Part shown: in pieces, positions 7,926 to 16,368 of the stretch | How positions within the stretch are numbered: the first letter of the stretch is position 1 | How the letters are laid out: each line of letters starts with the position of its first letter | Program-made: the position numbers and the translations under genes | Assembly: GCA_964635875.1 (NCBI GenBank) | Contig: CAZWRK010000005.1 | Coordinates: forward strand, 1 to 64,000 | Source: CAZWRK01 sp964635875 | GTDB taxonomy: Bacteria; Pseudomonadota; Gammaproteobacteria; Burkholderiales; Aquaspirillaceae | Direction: 5' to 3' | DNA length: 64,000 nucleotides | Notes under the pieces: generated by a model | What the model saw: the letters and a program-made list of their open reading frames with translations, nothing else | Databases searched by the model: none | Told to the model about the DNA's origin: nothing

Positions 7926-9578
7926 ATGCCGCACACTGTCCGCCCGATCTATGCCCGTCCCCTGACCGAGTTGGATGCCGCTTGTGCGCACTTGGCATTA
8001 AGCTGGCAAGCCAATGCCGCAAGTCATGCCGAGTATTTAGCGTTGGCGATTAAATGCCTTGCCGAAAAAGAACACAATCCCGCAGTGGCGGATGAGGCGC
8101 GACATTTGGCGCATTTTTTACACCGATCCTCGCGAGAGGATGAACCAGAGCACGCGCGCTTTACCTCCACACTCGCTGCCCACATTGCCGCCCTGCGTGA
8201 GGCGATGGCCGATGCTTTGGTGCATCACCCGCAGCAGCTCGCGCCAAGCGTGAGCCAAACCAGCTTTGCCCATCCTGCGCGAACCTGCTTGGCCTTATTG
8301 TCGCTTGCGGGGGTGGATTTAAATCCTTTGGCGGCGCAATTAGTGTGGTTTGGATTTGAGGTTAAAGTGTTTGCGAATTTGCATGAACTCGCTGCCGCCT
8401 CCGAATCGATCGACGCGATCGTTGTTCAGGCCCGCTTCGATGCTGTCGATCTACCTGTGCTATCAGCCTTAAAAGGCCTGATTCAGCAGCAGTTCTCGAA
8501 GCTTCCTTTGGTTTTGATGACGCCTTCTTTGCGGTTTGCCCCGATGTTGTCTGCCGTGCGCATTGGCGCGCGGGCATGTTTAAGCTGGCCAGTGGATATT
8601 GCCGACTTGGTTGATGCTTTAAGTGCGCATGGAGGGCGTGGCGAAGTGTTTTCGCCGCGGGTGATTTTGGTTGAAAAAGCAGGCCGCGTTGCGGAGGGTA
8701 TTGTGTCGGTATTGGATCAAGCGGGCATGGTGGTACGCCATATCACCGATGCGGCTTTGCTGATCGATACGGCCATTGCCATGAAGCCCGATGTCATTTT
8801 GATCGATGCAGTGCTAGAGGCGTGTGATGGTCCCGAATTGGCGCGGATTGTGCGCTTTAACTCTAGTTTGAGCGCCTTGCCGATTTTATTGTTGTCGTCA
8901 GATCGAAATCAGGTCATTTCGATTGGTGAGGGCGGCGCACAGGCCATTGACGGCGCATTGCTCAAGCCCTTGGCACCGCGGGCGCTATTGGCCGCCGTTC
9001 GGGCGCGGGCGGCGCGTTATCGTCAGCAACGCCAACTACACGCCACCGATCCTCTGACCGGTTTGGGCGATTACAGCGCATTTCGGGTGGCGTTGGAGTC
9101 AGAAGGTATTTGGGCGGCGCGAGAAGATGCCGCGCTGACTTTGGTTATTGTCGAACTAGACCGCCTCCGCGAGATTAATCAAACCTATGGTTATGCCTGT
9201 GGCGATCGTGCATTACAGGCAAATTCGCGCTTTTTGCAGGCGCACTTGCGTCGTCCTGATTTGCTTGCACGGGTCGGCGGGCGGCGTTTTGCCTTGGCGC
9301 TTTCTGGTGAAACTTTAAGCGAAAGCATGTTGGTCATGCACGAGCTGCGTGAAGCTTTTGCCCGCATTGCACATCGTGCGGGTGGGAGTGAATTGTTTTA
9401 TTTGGATTGGACGATTGGCTATGCGGCGTGGCGGCGCGGGGAAAGTACCGAGGATTGGCTAGGACGTGCAGAGCACTCGCTTGCGCGGGCGCGGCAGGCG
9501 CATTCTGAGCAGGCGGCGGTTCAAGCAATCAACACAGAGGCCGCCGCCGATGGGGCTTTACCGCAGGACGAGGAATAA
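7926..9578 (+). CDS. Receiver-like protein with a degenerate GGDEF domain
   Basis: Cytoplasmic protein of 550 residues. A helical N-terminal region of about 100 residues (possibly Hpt-like, unproven) is followed by a weakly receiver-like segment (about 115-235) and a receiver domain (about 240-365) with a candidate phospho-Asp in VILIDAVLE and a conserved LKP. A GGDEF-type domain (about 375-530) opens with DPLTGLGDY. The catalytic signature is GGRRF instead of GGDEF and the metal-site motif reads DRLREIN, so diguanylate cyclase activity is unlikely; it may bind GTP or act as a partner protein. AAGGAG with good spacing supports the ATG. The gene stands alone between a divergent RNase gene and a convergent DeoR gene. 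Confidence 0.82.
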   Translation: MPHTVRPIYARPLTELDAACAHLALSWQANAASHAEYLALAIKCLAEKEHNPAVADEARHLAHFLHRSSREDEPEHARFTSTLAAHIAALREAMADALVHHPQQLAPSVSQTSFAHPARTCLALLSLAGVDLNPLAAQLVWFGFEVKVFANLHELAAASESIDAIVVQARFDAVDLPVLSALKGLIQQQFSKLPLVLMTPSLRFAPMLSAVRIGARACLSWPVDIADLVDALSAHGGRGEVFSPRVILVEKAGRVAEGIVSVLDQAGMVVRHITDAALLIDTAIAMKPDVILIDAVLEACDGPELARIVRFNSSLSALPILLLSSDRNQVISIGEGGAQAIDGALLKPLAPRALLAAVRARAARYRQQRQLHATDPLTGLGDYSAFRVALESEGIWAAREDAALTLVIVELDRLREINQTYGYACGDRALQANSRFLQAHLRRPDLLARVGGRRFALALSGETLSESMLVMHELREAFARIAHRAGGSELFYLDWTIGYAAWRRGESTEDWLGRAEHSLARARQAHSEQAAVQAINTEAAADGALPQDEE

Positions 9579-9599
9579 ATCGTCGCCCTGCGTTAGCCA

Positions 9600-10370
9600 T
9601 CAGCTGTGGCGCGGGATATGAAAGCGCACATTGTGCTCGTTCAAGATCGGGATCAGCTCGGGGGGCGGGGCGTCGTCGGTGAAGATGGCATTCAGCTCGC
9701 TGACATGACACAGCTTCATCATGGCATTGCGGCCAAACTTGCTCGAATCCGCGACTAAGAACCGTTGCCGCGCGTTTTGCATCATTGCTTTGGCCGCGCG
9801 CACTTCGCGGTAATCGTAGTCGAGCAAGGTGCCATCACTATCAATACCGGACGCGCCAATGATCGCGTAATCGACTTTGAACTGCTCGATCATATCAAGC
9901 GTTGCCACGCCGGTAATACCGCCATCTTTAGGCCGAACCACGCCGCCGGTAATAATCACCTCGAAGTCGGGGCGGCGGGTGATGATCGACGCGACATGAA
10001 TATTGTTGGTGATAATTCGCAGGTGCTGATGTTTGACAATCAGCGCCCGTGCGACCGCTTCAATTGTCGTGCCAATGTTCATAAACAACGAGGCTTCGTC
10101 GGGAATATGTTCGGCAATGAGCTCGGCAATGCGGCTTTTTTCGCTTTGGTTTTTGATCTTACGGGTGGCGTATTCTTCGTTTTCTACACTGGAGCCTAAT
10201 GCGGCGCCCCCGTGAAAGCGGCGGACCAAGTTTTCTTCGGAAAGCTGGTTGATATCGCGGCGAATCGTTTGCGGTGTCACGTCCAAACGGCGCGCCAATT
10301 CTTCAATTGGCATAAATCCGTTGGCGCGCACCAGTTTCAGAATTTCTTCATGACGGGGTAGGCGGCTCAT
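9600..10370 (-). CDS. DeoR/GlpR-family transcriptional repressor
   Basis: Protein of 256 residues. An N-terminal winged helix-turn-helix (RHEEILKLVRANG through VTPQTIRRDINQLSEE, about residues 5-45) is followed by the DeoR C-terminal sugar-phosphate-sensing domain, which resembles a phosphosugar isomerase. The IGTTIEAVARAL stretch and GIDSDGTLLDYDYREVRAAKAMM fit the GlpR-like group. I start at the ATG at 10368-10370, the usual N-terminus for the family; a reading from 10469 would add 33 unrelated residues. The ligand and targets cannot be read from the context, because no sugar operon is adjacent. A 7-bp inverted repeat about 97-116 bases upstream could be its own operator. Confidence 0.88.
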   Translation of the reverse strand: MSRLPRHEEILKLVRANGFMPIEELARRLDVTPQTIRRDINQLSEENLVRRFHGGAALGSSVENEEYATRKIKNQSEKSRIAELIAEHIPDEASLFMNIGTTIEAVARALIVKHQHLRIITNNIHVASIITRRPDFEVIITGGVVRPKDGGITGVATLDMIEQFKVDYAIIGASGIDSDGTLLDYDYREVRAAKAMMQNARQRFLVADSSKFGRNAMMKLCHVSELNAIFTDDAPPPELIPILNEHNVRFHIPRHS

Positions 10371-10466
10371 TTTCGAATACAGCTGGATAGTCTGGAATGA
10401 ACCGGTTTTAGCATGAAAAAGCCGCTTGGTGCAAACCACGTCGGGCCGAAAGTGACCGTTAGGGCG

Positions 10467-10486
10467 CATTTTCGTAAGTGAAAATG
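10467..10486. promoter_or_regulatory. Inverted repeat upstream of the DeoR-type gene, candidate operator
   Basis: CATTTTC and GAAAATG form a perfect 7-bp inverted repeat with a 6-base spacer. It lies about 100 bases upstream of the repressor's start, between it and the O-methyltransferase gene. Autoregulation is an inference. Confidence 0.3.
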
Positions 10487-10539
10487 TGGATTGCCCTCGT
10501 TGCCTGTTTTCTGACGTGATTTATTCTTTTACGAAGCGA

Positions 10540-11217
10540 TCACGCGGCCGCATGGCGCAAAGCCAAGGTCAGTCCATCGCCGTAAGGCAGCACGGATAAG
10601 CTAATTCGCGTGTCGCTCAGCAGCTGGCGGTTGAACGCGGTCATGATGGCAACGCTCGGCGGCAGGTTGTCGGTATTTGGATTGAGCACCCGCCCGCCCA
10701 AGAAAACGTTATCAATCAGAATCAGCCCGCCCGGCCGGACTAATTGCATGCAGTATTCGAAATAATCAGGTGTGCGCGCTTTATCGGCATCAATAAAAGC
10801 CATGTCAAATTGCTCAGTACGGCCTTCGGCAACGAGCTGGGCAAGGCTCTCAAGCGCAGGCCCAATCCGCAGGCTAATGCGCTCATCGACGCCCGCCATG
10901 CGCCAATGTTCTCGGGCCAAATCGACAAACTGTGGATTGATTTCACAGCCAATAATCTCGCCATCCGGTGGAAGCGCTTGCGCGACACTGAGCGTGCTAT
11001 AGCCGGTAAAAACCCCAATTTCTAAATAACGTTTGACGCCCATGAGACGTGCGAGCAGCGCGAGAAATTGGGCTTGTTCTGGCGAGCTTTGCATTTTGGC
11101 GAGCCGATGTCCGTCCATGCGCGTACGGAGGGCGAGTTGGGCGGGGCTTTCGCGTAGGCTAATTTGGCGAAGGTAGTCTGCAAGTTCGGGCGTTAGGGAG
11201 AGAGCGTGTTGCGTCAT
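10540..11217 (-). CDS. Class I SAM-dependent O-methyltransferase (caffeoyl-CoA OMT family)
   Basis: Protein of 225 residues with the COMT-like Rossmann fold. SAM motif I is YLEIGVFTGYSTLSVA (about residues 63-78), followed by GEIIGCEINPQFVDLA and the metal/substrate motif MAFIDADKARTPDYFEY. The C-terminal GGLILIDNVFLGGRV carries the conserved Asp-Asn pair. These bacterial enzymes methylate catechol-like hydroxyls using a divalent metal; the natural substrate here is unknown. It stands on the minus strand upstream of the DeoR-type gene with a 169-base gap, so co-transcription is uncertain. Confidence 0.9.
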   Translation of the reverse strand: MTQHALSLTPELADYLRQISLRESPAQLALRTRMDGHRLAKMQSSPEQAQFLALLARLMGVKRYLEIGVFTGYSTLSVAQALPPDGEIIGCEINPQFVDLAREHWRMAGVDERISLRIGPALESLAQLVAEGRTEQFDMAFIDADKARTPDYFEYCMQLVRPGGLILIDNVFLGGRVLNPNTDNLPPSVAIMTAFNRQLLSDTRISLSVLPYGDGLTLALRHAAA

Positions 11218-11250
11218 TGTTCGGGTATCGGTTGAGCGAAGTCTAGAAGT

Positions 11251-11274
11251 AATAAACCCGGCCGATGGGCCGGG
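11251..11274 (-). terminator. Intrinsic terminator after the DUF3460 gene
   Basis: CCCGGCC (11257-11263) pairs with GGCCGGG (11268-11274) around a GATG loop. On the minus strand it is followed by TTTATT. It lies just beyond the stop of the small DUF3460 gene. Confidence 0.7.
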
Positions 11275-11286
11275 CTGTGGGGCAAT

Positions 11287-11472
11287 TTAGTTTGTTTGGT
11301 AAGGATAAGGTTTTTGGCGAACGGCGGATTCTTTCCAGCGACGTTGGTCATCCAAGTTCACATCTTTTTCCCACCATGTCAGGCGAAGCTGTTTTTGTTC
11401 TTCGACCACTTTCGGGTTTTTGCTCAGAAACTCTTGCATAAAGCCAGTAAATTCAGATTCATACATTGCCAT
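11287..11472 (-). CDS. Small DUF3460-family protein
   Basis: Protein of 61 residues beginning MAMYESEFTGFMQEFL and ending RQKPYPYQTN. The MYESEFT start, the LTWWEKD centre and the QKPYxYQ end match the DUF3460 family, small cytoplasmic proteins of unknown function found in betaproteobacteria. AAGGAG lies 9 bases before this ATG, so the longer reading from 11514 is rejected. It lies 42 bases downstream of the receiver-TPR gene and may be co-transcribed with it; a terminator follows. Confidence 0.85.
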   Translation of the reverse strand: MAMYESEFTGFMQEFLSKNPKVVEEQKQLRLTWWEKDVNLDDQRRWKESAVRQKPYPYQTN

Positions 11473-11514
11473 CGTGTAGTTCTCCTTGTCGATAAGCTTG
11501 CTATTGTACGGCAA

Positions 11515-13197
11515 TCAGAGCATCCATTCGGTTTTGCCATTCTTTTGAACGAGTGTGCGGTAGGCCTGCAGTAGCTTTTGGAACTTCACGCTGGTGGGAT
11601 CCATTCTGCGGACTTTTTCCAAGTAGGTCTGGGCTTGCGCGATATAGCTTTCATGCCAGCCTTTTTTGTGGATATACCCCAAGATCGCATTGACCGCGTT
11701 CAGCATCACCTGTTGATTATTGGGCAGCTCTTCAACCGCCTTCATAAAGATCCCGACCGCATCATCCAAGCGACCCGCTTGCGCCAGACGCACCCCGTTG
11801 TTGTTGAGGTCAACCACGCTTTGCACGTTTTCGCTGATGAGGCTTTGGCCGATGTCCTCGCGGTGTTCAAGCGCGAACACATTGGCGATTTTTTTCAGCA
11901 CGGCCTCGTTGTCGTGATTGTTACGCACCAGCGTTTCCATCACTTGCTTGCCCACTTCATCGCGACCTTGTTGGTAGCAGGCGTGCGCAAGCTCAAGTTG
12001 GGCGTCTTGGGTGAGCAGTGCGCCAAAATCTTTGAACTGCATAATGGCCTGATCAAGCAATTCGCGTGCGCGCATCGGTTGGCCGAGGTCACTTTGCACT
12101 TGGCTGTCCATCAGCGTGGCGACCCAGCTCGCCACGGGATCGCCTTTGAATTCGCGCCGAACTTGCATGGCGGTTTGAGTTGCAGCATTGAGATCGCCCT
12201 TGAGTCGCTGTACGCGCGCTAAGTTGGCGTAATCTTCCACGCAGCGATAGGTCGAGTATTTTGCAATGTCGATGGTTTTTTGCAGGGCTTCCGCCGCAAC
12301 GTTGAAATCTCCATTGAGCGTCGCGGCTTCGCCTAAGGCTTTTTGGCGCTTGAGCACAACCGGCGATAAATGGACTGCTTTTTGAACGGTTTCTTGCGCA
12401 TTGGCAATCGCGCCTTGAGCGGTTTGAATTCTGGACAGCCAATCATAGGCTTCCATGATGTGATCGTTCTCGTCCAAAATTTCTTGGAAATGTGCTTTGG
12501 CTTCGTCGAATTGCTTATTGAGGGTCAATGCCTTGGCCAGTCCCATTTTGGCCCAGCCGAGTGGCTTAATCGCCATGATTTGCTCGTAGACGGTCTTGGC
12601 GGCAAGGTGATCGCCAATTTTCAGTGCCAAGCTGCCTTTTAAGCGTAGGAAGTCAACGATGTACTCGTCCTTATTGCTAATGCGTTTATCGCACTCAGCA
12701 ATCGCAGAGAGATATTCGTGATGCATGATGAAATTGTCGACGCTTTTCATCACATCTTTGCGTTTGACCGCCCGTTCGAGGCGTTGCAGCAGCTGCTCGC
12801 CGGTAAAGGGCTTGAGCAGATAGGCATCGGGTGCCAGCTCGGCGGCACCAATAACGCGTTGTGCGCGGCGCTCTGAGGTCACAATCATAAAGACGCAGGA
12901 TTGCTTGATCAGATTGCGCTCTTTGATTTCTTCCAGAAGATGCAAACCGTCGTAACCATTGCCGAGGTCGTAGTCACACATCACCACATCCACATCGAAG
13001 CGACTGAGTTTGGTCATGGCTTCGGTCGCGCGGGTGGCGTATTCGACTTTGTTTGCGCCGACGCTAGAGAGCGTCATCGACATCGCCCTTTGCATTTCGG
13101 GCACGCTGTCAATAATGAGAAACAGCTTAGATTCAAATGGATTTTTGTCTTCTAGACGAAGTTTTTGAACATTCTTGAAGGCGGGTGTTGGGTTCAT
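11515..13197 (-). CDS. Response-regulator receiver protein with C-terminal TPR array
   Basis: Protein of 560 residues. The N-terminal receiver domain (about 25-145) has the phospho-Asp in VVMCDYDLG (near residue 75) and the conserved YLLKPF. The remaining 400 residues are tetratricopeptide-like helices with A-G-x-Y/F-type repeats (for example HFQEILDENDHIMEAYDWLS). There is no DNA-binding or enzymatic output, so the receiver probably controls a protein scaffold. Similar CheY-TPR proteins are widespread in beta- and gammaproteobacteria and are often linked to surface behaviour, but no partner is identifiable here. It is followed by the DUF3460 gene and preceded by uvrD with a 49-base gap. Confidence 0.88.
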   Translation of the reverse strand: MNPTPAFKNVQKLRLEDKNPFESKLFLIIDSVPEMQRAMSMTLSSVGANKVEYATRATEAMTKLSRFDVDVVMCDYDLGNGYDGLHLLEEIKERNLIKQSCVFMIVTSERRAQRVIGAAELAPDAYLLKPFTGEQLLQRLERAVKRKDVMKSVDNFIMHHEYLSAIAECDKRISNKDEYIVDFLRLKGSLALKIGDHLAAKTVYEQIMAIKPLGWAKMGLAKALTLNKQFDEAKAHFQEILDENDHIMEAYDWLSRIQTAQGAIANAQETVQKAVHLSPVVLKRQKALGEAATLNGDFNVAAEALQKTIDIAKYSTYRCVEDYANLARVQRLKGDLNAATQTAMQVRREFKGDPVASWVATLMDSQVQSDLGQPMRARELLDQAIMQFKDFGALLTQDAQLELAHACYQQGRDEVGKQVMETLVRNNHDNEAVLKKIANVFALEHREDIGQSLISENVQSVVDLNNNGVRLAQAGRLDDAVGIFMKAVEELPNNQQVMLNAVNAILGYIHKKGWHESYIAQAQTYLEKVRRMDPTSVKFQKLLQAYRTLVQKNGKTEWML

Positions 13198-13246
13198 GTC
13201 GTGCTCATAGAAGTCGTACGTGGCTTTGCTGGTATAGCAGAACTGA

Positions 13247-15373
13247 TCAACAAGGGTTGAGTTTGGCGTAGCGTAAGTCGAGCCATTTCAACCCATGTTC
13301 ATGAAAATTGATTTGAAGCCGGGCTTCTGATCCCGACTCAGCGTCGACAATCACGCCGCGCCCAAATCGGGGGTGCTCTACATCTTGACCTAAAAACCAA
13401 CCATCAAATAAGGCCGTTTTGCGTGGTTGGAACGGATTGATGCTATAGCCTATTTTGTTGCTTTGTGGCGGTGTGCCGATCAGTTTTAACAAGCCGCTCG
13501 GCATTTCCTCGATAAAACGCGAGCGCAAGGGGTAGCGAGTTTGGCCGTGTAATAAGCGGCTTTGTGCATGGCTTAAATATAAACGTTGTCGCGCGCGTGT
13601 CATGGCGACATACATCAAACGTCGTTCTTCTTCGATGCCATTTTTCTCGTTTAACGCATTTTCGTGTGGACACAGCCCTTCTTCAAGTCCGCCAATAAAC
13701 ACATTGTGAAATTCCAAGCCCTTTGCGGCGTGAATCGTCATCATCTGGAGCGCGTTATCGCCCGCATTGGCCTGATGGTCACCGGCTTCAAGTGCGGCAT
13801 GGGCCAAGAATGCTTCAAGCGGTTGATCTGGCATTTCAACTTCAAACCCGACCGCTGCATTGATCAGCTCATCCAAGTTTTCGAGCCGCTCTCCGCCTTC
13901 TTTTTCTGCTTCGTACATGGCACGCAGGCCTGAGGCATCTAAGACGTGGCTAATGAGTTCGACAAAGGGCAGTTGGTGCGCTTGGGCGCGTAATGCCTCA
14001 ATCAATAACACAAAACGGCCGACGCTGGCCGCACTTCGACCTGATCCACCAGCGCAGGCTGCCTGCCAAAGGCTGCAGCCGCTATGGCGCGCTTTTTCGC
14101 TGAGGGTGTCGATTGTCCGTGCGCCGATCCCGCGTGCGGGCACATTGACGACCCGCAAAAACGCATTATCGTCGTCGGGGTTGGCAACTAAGCGCAAATA
14201 AGCCAGTGCATGTTTAATTTCTTGACGCTCGAAAAAGCGTAACCCGCCCCACACGCGATATGGAATCCCGGCCTGAAACAAGGCATGTTCAATCAGCCGT
14301 GATTGGGCGTTGGAGCGGTACAAAATCGCGCAATCTGACAGCGACTGGCCTTCTCGAACCAGCGCGCGGATTTCATCCACCATAAAAGCGGCTTCGGCAT
14401 GGTCTGTCAGTGCGTTATAAACCTGAATGGGGGCACCTTGGCCGCTATCTGTCCATAAATTTTTACCGAGCCGGTCTTGATTGTGTGCAATCAGCGCATT
14501 GGCGGCATCCAAAATCGTGCCGCTAGAACGGTAATTGCGCTCCAACCGAATCGGGGCCTCAACGCCATAATCTTGCAAGAGGCGGCGCATATTACCGACC
14601 TCCGCCCCGCGAAATGCATAAATCGATTGATCGTCATCACCGACAGCAAACAATGCGCTATGTGGGCCACAGAGCAGCGCCAACCATTGATATTGCAGGC
14701 GGTTGGTATCTTGGAATTCGTCTACCAAAAGATGCTGAAAACGGTTTTGATAATGTTCACGCAGTGCGGCATTGGCGCTGAGCAGTTCAACACTGCGCAA
14801 TAGAAGCTCGGCAAAATCGACCACGCCTTCACGCCGACACTGCGCATCATATTCTTGAAAAACGGCGATCATTTGCCGGTCAAAAGGCGTCATGCCCGAT
14901 AGCTGTTCGGCGCGGGTTCCCGCATCTTTATGGCGATTGATGAACTGTTGAACTTGGCGCGGCGGGTAGCGATCGTCGGTGAGCTTGAGGGTTTTAAGGA
15001 GTCGTTTAATCGCTGCGAGCTGATCTTGCATATCCAAAATTTGGAAGCTCTCGGGCAGGCCCACATCGCGTGCGTGAATCCGCAAAAAACGGTGGCAAAG
15101 ACCATGAAATGTGCCCATCCACATTTGTCGGGGCGAGATGGGAACGCTGGCGCTGAGGCGCGCTTGCATTTCTTTGGCGGCTTTATTGGTAAAGGTCACC
15201 GCCAAAATACTGCTTGGGCTGGCGAGGCCATGAGAGAGTAACCACGCAATGCGGGTGGTCAGTACCCGTGTTTTACCGCTTCCTGCCCCCGCCAAAATCA
15301 GCGCGGAGCCAGAAGGGAGCGTCACCGCACTTCGTTGTTCGGGATTGAGTCCAGCAAGCAGGTCTGCAGGCAT
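13247..15373 (-). CDS. uvrD: ATP-dependent DNA helicase UvrD (superfamily 1)
   Basis: Protein of 708 residues with all SF1A helicase motifs: Q motif and Walker A GAGSGKT at residues 29-35, motif Ia AVTFTNKAAKEM, motif II VDEFQDTN near 218, motif III VGDDDQSIYAFRGA, motif IV RLERNYRSS, motif V TIHAAKGLEF and motif VI VAMTRARQRLYLSHA. The C-terminal Tudor-like segment (VEHPRFGRGVIVDAE) is typical of UvrD/PcrA. It unwinds DNA in nucleotide excision and mismatch repair. No clear ribosome-binding site is visible before the ATG. UvrD is preferred over Rep because of the C-terminal tail and length. Confidence 0.93.
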   Translation of the reverse strand: MPADLLAGLNPEQRSAVTLPSGSALILAGAGSGKTRVLTTRIAWLLSHGLASPSSILAVTFTNKAAKEMQARLSASVPISPRQMWMGTFHGLCHRFLRIHARDVGLPESFQILDMQDQLAAIKRLLKTLKLTDDRYPPRQVQQFINRHKDAGTRAEQLSGMTPFDRQMIAVFQEYDAQCRREGVVDFAELLLRSVELLSANAALREHYQNRFQHLLVDEFQDTNRLQYQWLALLCGPHSALFAVGDDDQSIYAFRGAEVGNMRRLLQDYGVEAPIRLERNYRSSGTILDAANALIAHNQDRLGKNLWTDSGQGAPIQVYNALTDHAEAAFMVDEIRALVREGQSLSDCAILYRSNAQSRLIEHALFQAGIPYRVWGGLRFFERQEIKHALAYLRLVANPDDDNAFLRVVNVPARGIGARTIDTLSEKARHSGCSLWQAACAGGSGRSAASVGRFVLLIEALRAQAHQLPFVELISHVLDASGLRAMYEAEKEGGERLENLDELINAAVGFEVEMPDQPLEAFLAHAALEAGDHQANAGDNALQMMTIHAAKGLEFHNVFIGGLEEGLCPHENALNEKNGIEEERRLMYVAMTRARQRLYLSHAQSRLLHGQTRYPLRSRFIEEMPSGLLKLIGTPPQSNKIGYSINPFQPRKTALFDGWFLGQDVEHPRFGRGVIVDAESGSEARLQINFHEHGLKWLDLRYAKLNPC

Positions 15374-15580
15374 AAAAATAGGGTCTTAGAATAGAGAAAC
15401 GTTTGATTTTACGAATAAATTGCAACAAATAGCAAAACAGAGCCGCTCTTGAGGATCTTTGTATGACTATCGGTTTTGTTCGATGTTAGGCATATTAAAT
15501 TGGGTAATTTTTTGTGCGGTATTTTCGGAATGGGCTTGAATTCAAACAGTCGTTTGAGGCATGATCTGAACCCATAAATC

Positions 15581-15607
15581 AAAAGCAGGCACGCCTTCTG
15601 CTTTTTT
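15581..15607 (+). terminator. Intrinsic terminator in the leader of the crotonase-family gene (possible attenuator)
   Basis: AAAAGCAG (15581-15588) pairs perfectly with CTGCTTTT (15598-15605) around a 9-base loop, and T residues continue to 15607. It ends only 7 bases before the ribosome-binding site of the downstream gene, and no gene on either strand ends here, so it would act within a leader transcript. Confidence 0.6.
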
Positions 15608-15630
15608 AAAAACACCAAGAGGAGAGCACG

Positions 15631-16317
15631 ATGAGTTACTTCACACTCGAAAAACGCGAATCGGTTTATTTGTTAACCATGATCAATGGCGGTGTGGGCA
15701 ATGCGCTCGACGACGAGATGCTGGACGAAATGAATGCGCATCTTGACACGATTGAATCCGATCACGCTCCGCATTTGGCCTTAGTCATTGCCAGCGATGA
15801 TCCTAAGTTTTTCTCAAACGGGATTAATCTCGACTTTATTCGTAGCAAAGGGATGGATTATCTGTTTGCGAGTTTTGTGCCGCGTTTGGATGCTTTGCTA
15901 GCACGCTTGGCGTGGCTGAATGTGCCGACCGTCGCAGCGGTTAATGGCCATGCTTACGGGGGTGGGGCGCTGATGGCGGCGGCCTGTGATTTTCGGGTGA
16001 TGCGCGCTGACCGCGGCCGTTTGTGCTTCCCCGAGATCGACCTCAAACTGAGCCTGTCGCCGGTGATGGTCGAGTGTCTGAATAATCTGCCGAACGAAAA
16101 AGTGCGCTGGGAAATGGCGATGACCGGTCGGGCGCTCGGCGGCGACGAAGCTTTTGCAGCGGGGATTGTCGATCGAGCCGTGACCGAGGACGAGCTTTTG
16201 CCTTGTGCGCTGGAAATGGCCAGTGGGCTGGCGGCGAAAGATCGCCGCGCGTATACCCGAATCAAGCGCGCCATGCGTCAAACCCGTTGGCTGCCGCTGG
16301 TGAAAAAGTCGGCATAA
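15631..16317 (+). CDS. Enoyl-CoA hydratase/isomerase family (crotonase) protein
   Basis: Protein of 228 residues, shorter than typical hydratases (about 260). The crotonase oxyanion-hole region is clear: FSNGINLDF (about residues 68-76) and GHAYGGGALMAAACDFR (about 109-125). The second acidic position is kept in CFPEIDLKLSLSP, while the position that supplies the first catalytic Glu in hydratases is not obvious. A single Glu would fit a delta3-delta2-enoyl-CoA isomerase better than a hydratase, but this is inference. AGAGGAGAG lies directly upstream of the ATG. It ends at a bidirectional terminator shared with the RND pump gene and is preceded by a hairpin that may act as an attenuator. Confidence 0.85.
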   Translation: MSYFTLEKRESVYLLTMINGGVGNALDDEMLDEMNAHLDTIESDHAPHLALVIASDDPKFFSNGINLDFIRSKGMDYLFASFVPRLDALLARLAWLNVPTVAAVNGHAYGGGALMAAACDFRVMRADRGRLCFPEIDLKLSLSPVMVECLNNLPNEKVRWEMAMTGRALGGDEAFAAGIVDRAVTEDELLPCALEMASGLAAKDRRAYTRIKRAMRQTRWLPLVKKSA

Positions 16318-16332
16318 GACACGTTTGTTCAC

Positions 16333-16368
16333 AAAAAACCGCCCCCGTTGTCGAGGGCGGTTTTTTTT
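16333..16368. terminator. Bidirectional intrinsic terminator
   Basis: CCGCCC and GGGCGG form a 6-bp GC stem (16339-16360, loop of 10) flanked by six A on the left and eight T on the right. It therefore terminates both the crotonase-family gene (plus) and the RND pump gene (minus), whose stop codon lies in its T tract. Confidence 0.9.
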
